From Hyphomicrobiaceae bacterium (GTDB lineage: Bacteria; Pseudomonadota; Alphaproteobacteria; Rhizobiales; Hyphomicrobiaceae), in NCBI GenBank assembly GCA_024281145.1, contig JAMXLN010000370.1:1-51137 (forward strand): a stretch of 51,137 nt of DNA. The letters are read 5' to 3'. The notes beneath the pieces were generated by a model that did not search any database, was not told where the DNA came from, and saw only the letters and a list, made by a program, of their open reading frames with translations. Below are positions 10,352 to 20,513 of the stretch, piece after piece. Position 1 is the first letter of the stretch. Each line of letters begins with the position of its first letter. Position numbers and translations under genes: made by a program.

Positions 10352-12921
10352 AGAGCGTACCCCCTTTCACGCGGCGCCTCGTCCTGCAGGCCGCGCTGCT
10401 TATCGCGGCCTTTTCGCTCGGCCCTGTCGCGGCGCAAGCGCCAGCGCCCGATCAACCGCAATCCGCCGCCTCCGAAAGCGCGCAAGCGCCGCCAGGAAAG
10501 TCGGAATTGCCCGCCGAGGTCGCCGACAATGTCGCGCGGCTCACGGCCGCCATCGAGACCGCCGAAAAGACGATCCAGCACCTCACCGAAGTCGAGGACG
10601 AGCTGGGCGGGCTGCGGGTCGACGTGGAGACGATCCTCGATGATTCCTCCCAGACCGCCGAAACGCTGCGCCCCCAGCTTGCCGCCGTTCGGTCGCAGAT
10701 CGATAAACTCGGCGCACCGCCTGGCAAGGACGGTCCCGCCGAGGCGCCTGCCCTCGCCGCCGAGCGGGCGCGGCTCATGGCGCTCGCAGCCGGCCTTGAC
10801 GGTGCGATCAAATCGACCGAGCTCACTTGGGTACGGGCGCGCCAGCTGATCGAGAAGATCACGGTCCTGCGCCATTCGCTATTTGCCAAGAACCTAATGG
10901 AGCGGCGCCCAAGCCCGCTGTTGCCGGACTTGTGGCGCGACGTCATAAGCAAGGCGCCGCCGGTCGGCAACCGCATCGGTTACCTGACCTATGATTGGCT
11001 GCGCTGGGCGAGCATCAAGCAGTTCAAAATCGGTCTGTTGCTTGGCGCAGTGGTGATGCTCTTTGTCGCGCTGCGCATCGGGTTCGGTCGACTGACTGAC
11101 CGGCGCCAAAAGCGCAACGAGCCGCCGCCGCCCTCATTCTTCGAGCGCGCCATGTCCGTGGCATGGGTGGCTCCGCTGCGCGCCCTGCCAACCATCGCCG
11201 CCGCTCTCGTCCTCTACGCCGGACTGGATGCCATGGACCTCCTCTTCCCACCATGGGGGGTCACGGCGGCTGGTGTCTTGAAGGCGGTGGTCCTCTATGC
11301 GGCGGTTTCGGCCCTCATCTTTGCAATGCTCGCGCCGCGCGCGCCGCAGTGGCGCCTTGTCTCCCTCGCCGATGGGCCCACGCGCCGCGTCGCGGCGCTC
11401 TTGTGCGCCATCACCGCCCTTTATGCCCTCGACGGCGCCCTGACGGAGATCAGTCGGGTGTTCTTCGTGCCTCTGTCGCTCACCGTCGTGCAGACCTTTG
11501 ACACCAGCATCGCCTTCGCCGCCCTGCTCATCGGTCTGCTGCTCACGCCCTTCACCCCGCAGCCCGCCGAGACCGCCGCAGCGGCCGAGGTCGCCACGCC
11601 CGCAGCAGGCGCTGCCGAGCGCTATCCCCGCCATGCTCCGCGTTGGTTGAAAGTGCCGCTATGGCTGATCGCGCTCGCCATCCTCGGGCTGGCGCTGTTT
11701 GGCTATGTTGCGCTCGCGCGCTTTGTGGCGCAGCAATTGGTGCTCACCGGCATTGTTCTGGTGGTGAGCTGGCTTTTGTATCTCGCTATTCGTGCCGTTA
11801 CGCGCGAGCCCCAGCAGCGGCGCTATCCCGTCGGCGAACTCCTGGAAGCTCGCTTCGGCCTCGACGCGCCCCGGCGTAACCAGCTGGCCCGGCTCACCGA
11901 GATCGCGCTCACTTTCGCCCTGGTGATCTTCGCCTTGCCGTTTCTGATGATGCAATGGGGCTTTTCCGGCGCCGACATCCGCGATTGCTTCAAGTCGCTG
12001 TTCTTCGGTATCGAGATCGGACAGTTCCGCATCTCCCTCGCCCGCATCCTTATTGGGATCGTGCTGTTTATCGTTCTGTTGTTTGCCACCCGTCTGCTGC
12101 AGCGCTGGCTTCGGGAGAAGGCGCTACAGCAGACAAGGATGGACCCCGGCATCGCCAATTCCGTCGACACCGTGGTCGGCTACATCGGAGTTAGCCTCGC
12201 CGCGTTGCTCGCGGTATCCTACGCCGGGGTCGACATCACCAATCTGGCGATCGTCGCCGGTGCGCTCTCGGTTGGCATTGGCTTCGGGCTGCAGTCGATC
12301 GTCAACAATTTCGTGTCCGGCCTGATCTTGCTGGTCGAACGCCCGATCAAGGTCGGCGACCGCATCGTGGTTGGTGATCAGCAAGGCCTCGTGCGCCGCA
12401 TCAGCGTGCGCGCCACGGAGATCGAGACCTTCGACCGCGCCAGCCTGATCGTGCCAAATTCCGAGCTGATTACCGGACGCGTCCTCAACTGGACGCACCG
12501 CGATTTGCTCGGCGCTGTTAACGTGAAAGTGGGTGTGGGATATAATTCCGATCCCGAGCAAGTGCTCGCACTACTGAAGACGTGCGCGGACGAACACCCC
12601 GATGTCCTGCGCACACCAGCACCGATGGCCTTCTTCGACAACTTCGGGGACAGCGCACTGATATTTACCTTGCGCATCTCGCTGCCCGATATCGCCCAAG
12701 CCGGCAGGGTCCAATCCGACCTGCGGACCGCCATCCTGAAGGCCCTGCGCGCCGCCGGGATCGAGATCCCCTTCAATCAACTCGACGTCAATCTGCGCGA
12801 GCGCGACGGCGTGAAGCGCTATCTCACCAGCCACGCCCGGGACACCAACGCTGGCCAGGTGGTCGAACCTGAGACGGCCGGCGTGCGCAACGGCAAACGC
12901 TTACCGGGAGCAGCGGAGTAG
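10348..12921 (+). CDS. DUF3772-containing mechanosensitive ion channel (MscS family)
   Basis: 857 aa, signal peptide, multiple TM helices; AIVAGALSVGIGFGLQSIVNNFVSGLILLVERPIKVGDRIVVGDQQGLVRRISVRATEIETFDRASLIVPNSELI is a clear MscS pore/beta domain. Confidence 0.93.
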   Translation: MKSVPPFTRRLVLQAALLIAAFSLGPVAAQAPAPDQPQSAASESAQAPPGKSELPAEVADNVARLTAAIETAEKTIQHLTEVEDELGGLRVDVETILDDSSQTAETLRPQLAAVRSQIDKLGAPPGKDGPAEAPALAAERARLMALAAGLDGAIKSTELTWVRARQLIEKITVLRHSLFAKNLMERRPSPLLPDLWRDVISKAPPVGNRIGYLTYDWLRWASIKQFKIGLLLGAVVMLFVALRIGFGRLTDRRQKRNEPPPPSFFERAMSVAWVAPLRALPTIAAALVLYAGLDAMDLLFPPWGVTAAGVLKAVVLYAAVSALIFAMLAPRAPQWRLVSLADGPTRRVAALLCAITALYALDGALTEISRVFFVPLSLTVVQTFDTSIAFAALLIGLLLTPFTPQPAETAAAAEVATPAAGAAERYPRHAPRWLKVPLWLIALAILGLALFGYVALARFVAQQLVLTGIVLVVSWLLYLAIRAVTREPQQRRYPVGELLEARFGLDAPRRNQLARLTEIALTFALVIFALPFLMMQWGFSGADIRDCFKSLFFGIEIGQFRISLARILIGIVLFIVLLFATRLLQRWLREKALQQTRMDPGIANSVDTVVGYIGVSLAALLAVSYAGVDITNLAIVAGALSVGIGFGLQSIVNNFVSGLILLVERPIKVGDRIVVGDQQGLVRRISVRATEIETFDRASLIVPNSELITGRVLNWTHRDLLGAVNVKVGVGYNSDPEQVLALLKTCADEHPDVLRTPAPMAFFDNFGDSALIFTLRISLPDIAQAGRVQSDLRTAILKALRAAGIEIPFNQLDVNLRERDGVKRYLTSHARDTNAGQVVEPETAGVRNGKRLPGAAE

Positions 12922-12952
12922 GCCGGGAAGGGGGCGATGACCCCTTAGCGCT

Positions 12953-13519
12953 CTAGTCTTCCCGAAACACCTTCTCGCGACGTTCGTGACGCTCCTGCGC
13001 CTCGAGCGACAACGTTGCGATCGGTCGCGCATCGAGCCGCCTCAGCCCGATAGGCTCGCCGGTCTCCTCGCAGTAGCCATAGGTGCCCTCTTCGATTCGT
13101 GCCAGCGCAGCGTCGATCTTGGCGATCAACTTGCGTTGCCGATCGCGCGCCCTAAGCTCCAGAGCGCGGTCGGTCTCGGACGTGGCACGATCGGCAAGAT
13201 CAGCGTGCTGGGCGGAATCCTCGTGCAAGACGAGCAGGGTCTCGCGATTCTGGCGGATGATCTCTTCTTTCCAAGCCACCAGCTTGTTGCGGAAGTAGGC
13301 GCGGTGATGCTCGTTCATGAACGGCTCGTTCTCGGACGGGCGGTACCCATCGGGTAGAACGATGCTGCTGGCCTGCGAACGGCTCTTCTTTCCCGCCTTG
13401 ATGGCGGGATGCTTCGAAGTCAGCGTTGCGCGGGCCGCTTCCCCGTTCAAAGTCTCCTTTGTGCCCCCCTTGCGAGCGGGGTTCCGGACCACCAACTTCT
13501 CGTGATTGCTCTTGCTCAT
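12953..13519 (-). CDS. dksA: RNA polymerase-binding protein DksA
   Basis: MSKSNHEKLVV...YFRNKLVAWKEEIIRQNRETLLVL...EGTYGYCEETGEPIGLRRLDARPIATLSLEAQERHERREKVF. Confidence 0.93.
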   Translation of the reverse strand: MSKSNHEKLVVRNPARKGGTKETLNGEAARATLTSKHPAIKAGKKSRSQASSIVLPDGYRPSENEPFMNEHHRAYFRNKLVAWKEEIIRQNRETLLVLHEDSAQHADLADRATSETDRALELRARDRQRKLIAKIDAALARIEEGTYGYCEETGEPIGLRRLDARPIATLSLEAQERHERREKVFRED

Positions 13520-14149
13520 CCACGCTTCCCAGTCACCCGTAGGAGTTGTATCGGCGCGGCGCGAGCCGAGCGGCACGATGCGCGCGCCCGTATTTAAGCC
13601 GCTGTTTTTTCAAGTCAAGCCATTGCCGTGCGGCGCAGCACAGAAGGCTTCCCTGCCGGCTCAGCCCAGCCCGAAGTCGCGCCTCAGCCGCAATAATTTT
13701 CGCGTCTTACAAAGTATGTAGGAGGCCATCCACGGCGGCTAAATCTATCAGGTACTTGCATGTTTGCGCCGCGTTCAGAGGTCAGGGAGCTTGAATACTT
13801 CACCAAACCATGCCCCCATGGGCTGGACCAGCGGTGACAGCCTGGCGGAAAAACGCGAAGACCGCTCCGCGACCAGCGTCCTTTTCCCAAGAGCCCAAGG
13901 CCGACGGCCCAAAAAGTGGCACAAAGTCGATGGTCGCTCGACCCCAACAGGGGCGCATCCCCCGCGTTTTCCCCCCGAGGTGCGTCCTGAGCGCCACTTT
14001 GAAGAGGCGGCGGCAAGGGGGGCCTGCAAGGGGAGGTACCGCCAAGAGGGGGTGGCAGGACCTGGCGCTCCTTTTTGCCCCCCTCGGCGCTTGAAGCGAC
14101 CCCGGAGCCCCCGTAAAGTCGCCCGTCGTTTTGCCGGGCCGGGGAGCAG

Positions 14150-15010
14150 TTGCGCAAGGTCATGCAGTTCAAGGGCACCAAAGACTACGTCGCGACCGAT
14201 GATCTCAAGGTCGCGGTCAATGCCGCCATTACCCTGCAGCGGCCGCTGCTCGTCAAAGGAGAGCCCGGCACCGGCAAGACCGTGCTGGCCCAGGAAGTCG
14301 CCAAAGCCGTAGCCGCCCCGCTCATCGAGTGGCACATCAAATCGACTACCAAGGCCTTGCAGGGCCTCTACGAATACGATGCGGTGAGCCGCCTGCGCGA
14401 TAGCCAACTGGGTGACGCGAGGGTCGGTGACATCAAGAACTACATCCGCAAGGGCAAGCTTTGGGAAGCGTTCACGATGGACCAACGCCCCGTGCTGCTC
14501 ATCGATGAGATCGACAAGGCAGACATCGAGTTTCCGAACGACTTGTTGCAAGAACTCGATCGCATGGAGTTCTACGTCTACGAGACGCACGAAACCATCA
14601 AGGCCAAGCATCGCCCTGTCGTCATCATCACCTCCAATAACGAGAAGGAGCTGCCCGACGCCTTCCTGCGTCGATGCTTCTTCCATTACATCAAGTTTCC
14701 CGACGCGGACACGATGCGCTCGATCGTTGAGGTGCACTTCCCCAATCTCAAGGGACGGCTTGTCGGCGAAGCACTGAAGGTGTTCTACGACGTGCGCGAG
14801 GTGCCGGGCATCAAGAAAAAGCCGTCCACCTCGGAACTGCTCGACTGGATCAAGCTGCTGCTCAACGAGGATATTTCGCCCGAGACGCTGCGCGAGAGCG
14901 ACCCCAGGAAGCTGATCCCGCCCCTCCACGGGGCGCTCCTCAAGAACGAGCAGGACGTGCACTTGTTCGAGCGTCTGGCGTTTATCGCCAGGCGGCAAGG
15001 CGCGCAATAG
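14150..15010 (+). CDS. MoxR family AAA ATPase
   Basis: Walker A GEPGTGKT, Walker B VLLIDEIDKAD, VVIITSNNEKELPDAFLRRCFFHYI. Alternative start ATG 14162 (MQFKGTKDY). Confidence 0.9.
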   Translation: MRKVMQFKGTKDYVATDDLKVAVNAAITLQRPLLVKGEPGTGKTVLAQEVAKAVAAPLIEWHIKSTTKALQGLYEYDAVSRLRDSQLGDARVGDIKNYIRKGKLWEAFTMDQRPVLLIDEIDKADIEFPNDLLQELDRMEFYVYETHETIKAKHRPVVIITSNNEKELPDAFLRRCFFHYIKFPDADTMRSIVEVHFPNLKGRLVGEALKVFYDVREVPGIKKKPSTSELLDWIKLLLNEDISPETLRESDPRKLIPPLHGALLKNEQDVHLFERLAFIARRQGAQ

Positions 15011-15070
15011 CCGCCTTTAGGCAAAGGTGGCCCCGCCTCTTTGCCACCGCACGCGCCTATTTCAGGTCTG

Positions 15071-15334
15071 TCAGGCGATCAGCCGGGCCAGGATCACAAC
15101 AATGATGGCGCCGATGGCCGCGACCACGACCTGCTCGACCCACTCATTGCCGAGATTGAGCTTCCAGCCGGCCGCATTGAAGACAAAGCCGCCGACGAAG
15201 GCGCCGATGAGACCCGTGATCAGGTAGCGCAACAGGCCGCCGCCGCCCCCCACAACAACGCTGGCGAGCCAACCCGCGACGATGCCGATCACGGCCCAGA
15301 TCACGAGCTGCTGGGTTTGGGCGTTCCTGTTCAT
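15071..15334 (-). CDS. GlsB/YeaQ/YmgE family stress response membrane protein
   Basis: 87 aa; VIWAVIGIVAGWLASVVVGGGGGLLRYLITGLIGAFVGGFVFNAAGW. Confidence 0.9.
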   Translation of the reverse strand: MNRNAQTQQLVIWAVIGIVAGWLASVVVGGGGGLLRYLITGLIGAFVGGFVFNAAGWKLNLGNEWVEQVVVAAIGAIIVVILARLIA

Positions 15335-15631
15335 GGCTCTTCTCCGTCGTGAGCCGCCCGGTCACGCGCACGATACCGGGACCCTGCTGAACTCTGACCG
15401 ACTCGTCAGACCACGTCGAGGCTTTGCGCCCCGGCGCGGCGCTTTTCTGCGCCGCACAACGGCCGGCACACCCCACTCGCGGTCGGGGCCAACGACGGGA
15501 GCCCCAAACCGGTAGCCGATCGGACCCGGCCCGGGCGAGCAAGGACCTGCGAACCGATGCGGAGGATAGCCCGCGATAGGCCGCCCGGCCGCGACTGGTC
15601 CTTTGGATCCCATAAGGCGCTCTCGGTGCGC

Positions 15632-17053
15632 TCACATGTGGATCACGCGGCCGAATGCGTCGAGCACGCTCTCGTGCATCGTCTCCGACAGCGTGGGATG
15701 CGGGAAGACCGTGTGCATCAGATCCTCCTCGGTGGTCTCAAGCTGCATAGCAATGACAAAGCCTTGAATCAGCTCGGTCACCTCAGCACCCACCATATGG
15801 GCACCCAACAGCTGACCTGTTGCAGCGTCGAAGATGGTCTTGGTCAGCCCCTGATCTTCACCTAAGGCGATGGCCTTGCCGTTCCCGATAAAGGGAAAGC
15901 GACCAACCTTGACCTCGCGGCCTTGCGCCTTGGCCGCCGTCTCGGTCAGCCCCACACTCGCGATCTGCGGGGTGCAATAGGTGCAGCTTGGGATCTTGAG
16001 CTTGTCGAGGGCGTGCGGTTGCAGCCCTTTGATGGCTTCCACGCAGATGACCCCTTCGTGCTCGCCCTTGTGCGCCAGCATCGGCGGTCCGGCCACGTCG
16101 CCGATGGCATAGATGCCCGGCACGTTGGTGCGACCGTGACCATCGATGAGGATGGTCCCGCGCTCAATCTTGACCCCGAGCCGCTCCAGACCGAGGTTCT
16201 CGACGTTGCCGACCACGCCGACGGCAGAGATGACGCGCTCCACGGCGAGCGTGAGCGTGCCGCCCTTGCCGTCCTCAATGGTGGCCTTGACGTTGTCGCC
16301 ACCCTTGTCGAGCTTCGACACCCGAGCCCCGGTCATAATCTTGATGCCCTGCCGCTCAAAGCTCTTGCGGGCAAAGGCCGCGATCTCCGGATCTTCCACG
16401 GGCAAGATCTGCGGCAGCACCTCGACCACCGTGACCTCGGCACCCAAGGTACGAAAGAACGAGGCAAACTCGATGCCGATCGCTCCCGACCCGACCACGA
16501 GCAAGGATCTGGGGATGGCGGGTGGCACCATCGCCTCGAAATAGGTCCACACGAGCTTCTTGTCCGGCTCAAGACCGGGGAGGACGCGCGGCCGCGCGCC
16601 CGTGGCGAGAATGATGTGCTTTGCCTGGTAAGCGCCAGGGCCAAGGGCCCCCTTGGGTGCCGCACGTGTGGAGGCCCTGACGGTAACCTTGCCGGGCGCC
16701 TCGATGCTGGCTGCACCCCAGATCACTGCGATCTTGTTCTTTTTCATGAGATAGTCGACGCCGCTGTTGAGCCTGCCGGCGACCCGGCGTGAGCGTTCAA
16801 CCACCGCCTTGGCATCAAAGCCGATCGTCTCCGCGGTGAGGCCATAAGCCTTGGCGTTCTGCAGGTAGTGGAACACTTCTGCCGAGCGCAGCAGCGCTTT
16901 GGTCGGAATGCAGCCCCAGTTGAGACAGATGCCGCCGAGGTAGTCGCGCTCGACGATGGCCGTCTTGAAACCCAACTGGCTCGCGCGGATCGCGGCAACA
17001 TAGCCGCCGGGACCAGCACCGATGATGATAATGTCGTAGCTTTCATCCGCCAT
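15632..17053 (-). CDS. lpdA: dihydrolipoyl dehydrogenase
   Basis: MADESYDIIIIGAGPGGYVAAIRASQLG...GGICLNWGCIPTKALLRSAE...HPTLSETMHESVLDAFGRVIHM. Confidence 0.96.
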   Translation of the reverse strand: MADESYDIIIIGAGPGGYVAAIRASQLGFKTAIVERDYLGGICLNWGCIPTKALLRSAEVFHYLQNAKAYGLTAETIGFDAKAVVERSRRVAGRLNSGVDYLMKKNKIAVIWGAASIEAPGKVTVRASTRAAPKGALGPGAYQAKHIILATGARPRVLPGLEPDKKLVWTYFEAMVPPAIPRSLLVVGSGAIGIEFASFFRTLGAEVTVVEVLPQILPVEDPEIAAFARKSFERQGIKIMTGARVSKLDKGGDNVKATIEDGKGGTLTLAVERVISAVGVVGNVENLGLERLGVKIERGTILIDGHGRTNVPGIYAIGDVAGPPMLAHKGEHEGVICVEAIKGLQPHALDKLKIPSCTYCTPQIASVGLTETAAKAQGREVKVGRFPFIGNGKAIALGEDQGLTKTIFDAATGQLLGAHMVGAEVTELIQGFVIAMQLETTEEDLMHTVFPHPTLSETMHESVLDAFGRVIHM

Positions 17054-17163
17054 GGGAGGAGGTGCTCTTGCCGCGGGGCATCGCCTGCGGAGGCCATGGC
17101 CTCCCATTCAACCGGTTTCGCGGCCTTTGCGCAAAGCGGATGGTGCGGCCTGGTGAGGACTGC

Positions 17164-17484
17164 TCAGACGTGGCAACGCGCGCCCAGGTATTGGTTGAGC
17201 AGCAAGTTGTAGCGATCAACATCGGTTTTGTCTTTAGGGGCGAGCTTCTTGCCAGCGCTAGCGGCCTCAACCTTGGCCTGGGTGCCCTTGCGATCGAGGG
17301 AGTCGAGCTCGGCTCGAATCGAGCCGCACGTTTGCCCCGGTGCCAGTGTCGTTGCACCCGGATCGCCGCTGAAATTGTCCCCCTCCGCGCACCCGGCGAG
17401 CGCGGCAATGGCCATCGCGGCGGCCACTGATAAGACCGTCCTCGATACCGTCCGGGTCACTGCTGCTCCCCTTGTTCCCTGCAT
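17164..17484 (-). CDS. small putative lipoprotein
   Basis: MQGTRGAAVTRTVSRTVLSVAAAMAIAALAGCAEGDNFSGDPG...; lipobox LAGC. Start uncertain (ORF from 17508). Confidence 0.75.
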   Translation of the reverse strand: MQGTRGAAVTRTVSRTVLSVAAAMAIAALAGCAEGDNFSGDPGATTLAPGQTCGSIRAELDSLDRKGTQAKVEAASAGKKLAPKDKTDVDRYNLLLNQYLGARCHV

Positions 17485-17710
17485 GTGCCGCCAACCCTTA
17501 CGAAACACAATGCTTTGGCGTTTTCAACTGTTGTGCGCGGCAGTGTGACTGACTTGCAGCACAACAACCCCGCGCGCCCCTTCCGCGCGCCCGGCTGCGA
17601 ACGTTCGTTCCGCCCCTTGGCGCCCGCCATGCCGACACACCAGCCGATCGCGCACGCCAAGGGCGGCCTGCCCTCAGAGCACACGCTGAAACGCTCCCAC
17701 GTTGCAAGGG

Positions 17711-18130
17711 CTAGTTCGGTTGTGCAGTTGCCGCGCTCGCCGCCTTGGGCGACGCCTTCGCCTTAGGCGGTGGCGGCGGCGGTGGCTCGGGCGCCGCGTC
17801 GATCGTCGCCGATTTCGGCATAACCGTCGAGCACCGCAGCTGGAAGTCGGCGTTGGCCTTGGTGAGCTGGTCGGCCTTGTTCAGATCCGACTGCGTCATC
17901 TTGTATTTTTTGGCGGCCGCCTTTTCGATCTTTTCGGCGACGCCCTCCTTGCGCAATGCTTCTATGCGCGAGGCAAGCGTGACACACATCGGATCGAGTT
18001 TGGCCTCCGCGGAGGTGCCGAGCGCACCGGTAGTGAAAAAACTTTCGCCTTCGCCAGCGCATCCTACCAGCGCCACAGCCACGCCCGCGAGGGCCAGTGC
18101 CTTCGCGGTCGCACGATTTATGAAAGACAT
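17711..18130 (-). CDS. small putative lipoprotein, related layout to the neighbouring one
   Basis: MSFINRATAKALALAGVAVALVGCAGEGESFFTTGALG...; lipobox LVGC, Pro/Ala-rich C-terminus. Confidence 0.75.
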   Translation of the reverse strand: MSFINRATAKALALAGVAVALVGCAGEGESFFTTGALGTSAEAKLDPMCVTLASRIEALRKEGVAEKIEKAAAKKYKMTQSDLNKADQLTKANADFQLRCSTVMPKSATIDAAPEPPPPPPPKAKASPKAASAATAQPN

Positions 18131-18335
18131 GGCAACACCCCCGAATAGCGTTGTGGCGGTTGAGCGTACGCCTAGAGCTTTACATTTATTCTTCTACTTC
18201 CGACTCTTATTCCCGAATGTCAGCATCCGCAAGCTCAAGGCAAGCATTGCGCCGCAACTTCTCCAGCAATGGGGGCCCGAATCTGTGGACGAGGCCGGCA
18301 CGGTGGCCGGACAGCCACGCCGGCATGGTGCCGGC

Positions 18336-19757
18336 TTACGCCAGCATGCGCACGGGCTCCTCGATCAGCATCTTGAAAGCATTGAGCAGCTCGGCGCCCA
18401 CCGCCCCATCCACCACGCGATGGTCCCCAGACAGCGTGCACGACATCACGGTGGCCACCTCGACGCGGTCGTTTTCGGCGATGGGCCGCTTCTCCCCCGT
18501 CCCGATGGCGAGGATGGTGGCGTGCGGAGGGTTGATGACCGCCTCAAACGTCTTGATGCCATACATGCCAAGGTTGGAGATGGAGGTCGTACCCCCCTGA
18601 TACTCATGCGGCGCCAGCCGGCGCTTGCGAGCACGCTCGGCCAAGTCTTTCATTTCGTTGGATATTTCTGAAAGTGACTTGGCTTCGGCATGGCGCACGA
18701 TGGGCGTGAACAGTCCGCCCTCGATGGCCACCGCGACACCGACATCGGCGTATTTGTGACGCAGCGTGCCCCCCTCGGTCCACGTCACATTGGCAGCCGG
18801 CACCTGCATAAGGGCCAGCGCCAGCGCCTTGATCACGAAATCATTGACCGAGAGCTTGAACGCGCGCGGGCCCGATTTGGGTGCGGCGGCATTCATCTGG
18901 GCGCGGGCGTGCAACAGGTTGTCGATGCGGCATTCGATGGTCAGATAAAAGTGCGGGATCGTCTGCTTTGCTAGGGTAAGCCGTTGCGCGATCACCTTGC
19001 GCATGCCGTCATGGGGCACGACCTCGTAGGAGCCCTTGGCGTACAGTGCGAGGATCTTATCGTCAGGCATCGCTCGCGCCAGCGCCTGCGCCGGCACCGC
19101 CGCGACGGCGGTCCCAGGTTTCGCCTTCCCCAGCGTGGCTCCATCCCTCAGCGCGGCCTCCACATCGCGACGGATGATGCGCCCGCGCGGACCCGAGCCC
19201 TTGAGCGCGCCGACGTCCACCCCCAGCTCGCGCGCCAAGCGACGCGCAAGGGGGGATGCGAAAACGCGACCATGGCCGTTTGCCTCAGGGGGAAGGCCTG
19301 GCGATCCGCCGCCCCTGCGCGCTTGCTCCCGGGCCGGCGAAGGCGGCTGCGGCGCCGGCGCCGGCTCATTCATCGCCCTAGGTTGAGGCCCAGCCGCACG
19401 CCCCGCTGCGGCAGACGCATGCCCATCCCCTCCCCGTTGCGCCGACGGCGCCTTGGGGGCCGGCGCCTCGGGGGCCTTGGGCGGCGTGGGAGCGATGGCC
19501 GCGCCAGGGCGCTCGCCTTCGGCGAGCAGCGTGGCAATCGGTGTGTTCACCTTTACACCCTCGGTCCCTTCGGGCACGAGGATCTTGCCGAGCGTGCCCT
19601 CGTCGGCAGCCTCCACCTCCATGGTCGCCTTGTCGGTCTCAATTTCCGCAATGACGTCTCCGGCCTTGATGGTCTGGCCCTCTTTGACCAGCCACTTGGC
19701 GAGCTTGCCCTCCTCCATGGTGGGCGACAGCGCAGGCATCAGGATCTCGTTTGGCAT
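18336..19757 (-). CDS. pdhC: pyruvate dehydrogenase complex dihydrolipoamide acetyltransferase (E2)
   Basis: Start ATG 19757 [27 protein letters not shown]...[11 protein letters not shown] lipoyl domain; [39 protein letters not shown]-terminal [30 protein letters not shown]. Confidence 0.96.
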   Translation of the reverse strand: MPNEILMPALSPTMEEGKLAKWLVKEGQTIKAGDVIAEIETDKATMEVEAADEGTLGKILVPEGTEGVKVNTPIATLLAEGERPGAAIAPTPPKAPEAPAPKAPSAQRGGDGHASAAAGRAAGPQPRAMNEPAPAPQPPSPAREQARRGGGSPGLPPEANGHGRVFASPLARRLARELGVDVGALKGSGPRGRIIRRDVEAALRDGATLGKAKPGTAVAAVPAQALARAMPDDKILALYAKGSYEVVPHDGMRKVIAQRLTLAKQTIPHFYLTIECRIDNLLHARAQMNAAAPKSGPRAFKLSVNDFVIKALALALMQVPAANVTWTEGGTLRHKYADVGVAVAIEGGLFTPIVRHAEAKSLSEISNEMKDLAERARKRRLAPHEYQGGTTSISNLGMYGIKTFEAVINPPHATILAIGTGEKRPIAENDRVEVATVMSCTLSGDHRVVDGAVGAELLNAFKMLIEEPVRMLA

Positions 19758-19822
19758 GCTGATCTCTCGGGCGTGCCCGAGGGGGCACCCACCCCCTCGC
19801 CTCTTCACGATGGGATTGCTTC

Positions 19823-20263
19823 TCAAAGCTCGGGAGCAACCCCCAGCCACACGATCTCCGTCGGCGTCCACTTGACCTTCCGACGCGCAATGCGCGCTTG
19901 GAGTGTCTCGCCATCATACACAACCGGTTCCCCTGAGCGGCCCCGCAACTCGGCAACGGCAAGGCCACGCACGTTGAGCGCGGACCACGTCTGGCCGCGG
20001 TCCTCCAGGATCACTCCAGCGTAGACCCCGCAGCAGGCGCAGATCAGGCTCGTGCCGCTGCGCGTGCCGAACTGGTACCGCGTCAGCGCCGCCCGTTGCA
20101 TGTGGAAGGTGGCGCTGCCTGCAGGATCGGACGCCGTCATGGCGCCGTGCCGCGTGCAGAAGGAACACTGGCAGGCCCGCACCTGCAACGCCTCGGGCGC
20201 CTGAGTGCTCCGCAGCGTGGCGCGGATCGCGCCACAATGGCAAGTGCCCCTAAGCGTCCACAT
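19823..20263 (-). CDS. GFA family protein (CENP-V/GFA zinc-binding fold)
   Basis: [14 protein letters not shown]...[22 protein letters not shown]...[12 protein letters not shown] cysteine pattern. Confidence 0.88.
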   Translation of the reverse strand: MWTLRGTCHCGAIRATLRSTQAPEALQVRACQCSFCTRHGAMTASDPAGSATFHMQRAALTRYQFGTRSGTSLICACCGVYAGVILEDRGQTWSALNVRGLAVAELRGRSGEPVVYDGETLQARIARRKVKWTPTEIVWLGVAPEL

Positions 20264-20513
20264 CCCAGCCACCCTCTCAGCCTCGCGTGGTCCCAGTAGG
20301 CCTCAGGCTCGGCGCGTTCAGGTGGCGCACGTGATGGTGGTCCTCGAGCTCGCCCATGTCGCTCGGCCGGTCGATCCCGAGCGATGGCGGAGTGACCCGT
20401 AGGACCGCCGGTGCGCCGCGTTGCATATCTCCACCGGTGGCGCTGCTGTCTGCGGCTCGGGCCATCAAAACCTCGCTTCCAGTCCTGACCTGGTTTGCCT
20501 CACCCGGTTTGCC

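Noticed and set aside
12905-12970. Possible bidirectional terminator between the MscS-type gene and dksA (CGGGAAG...CTTCCCG enclosing GGGG...CCCC)
   Set aside because: Stem is plausible but there is no T-run on either strand; too weak to call.
13775-15007. 410-aa minus-strand ORF
   Set aside because: Mostly antisense to the MoxR ATPase; the part beyond it is low-complexity.
20277-20468. 63-aa ORF between the GFA gene and pdhB
   Set aside because: No family resemblance and unconvincing composition.
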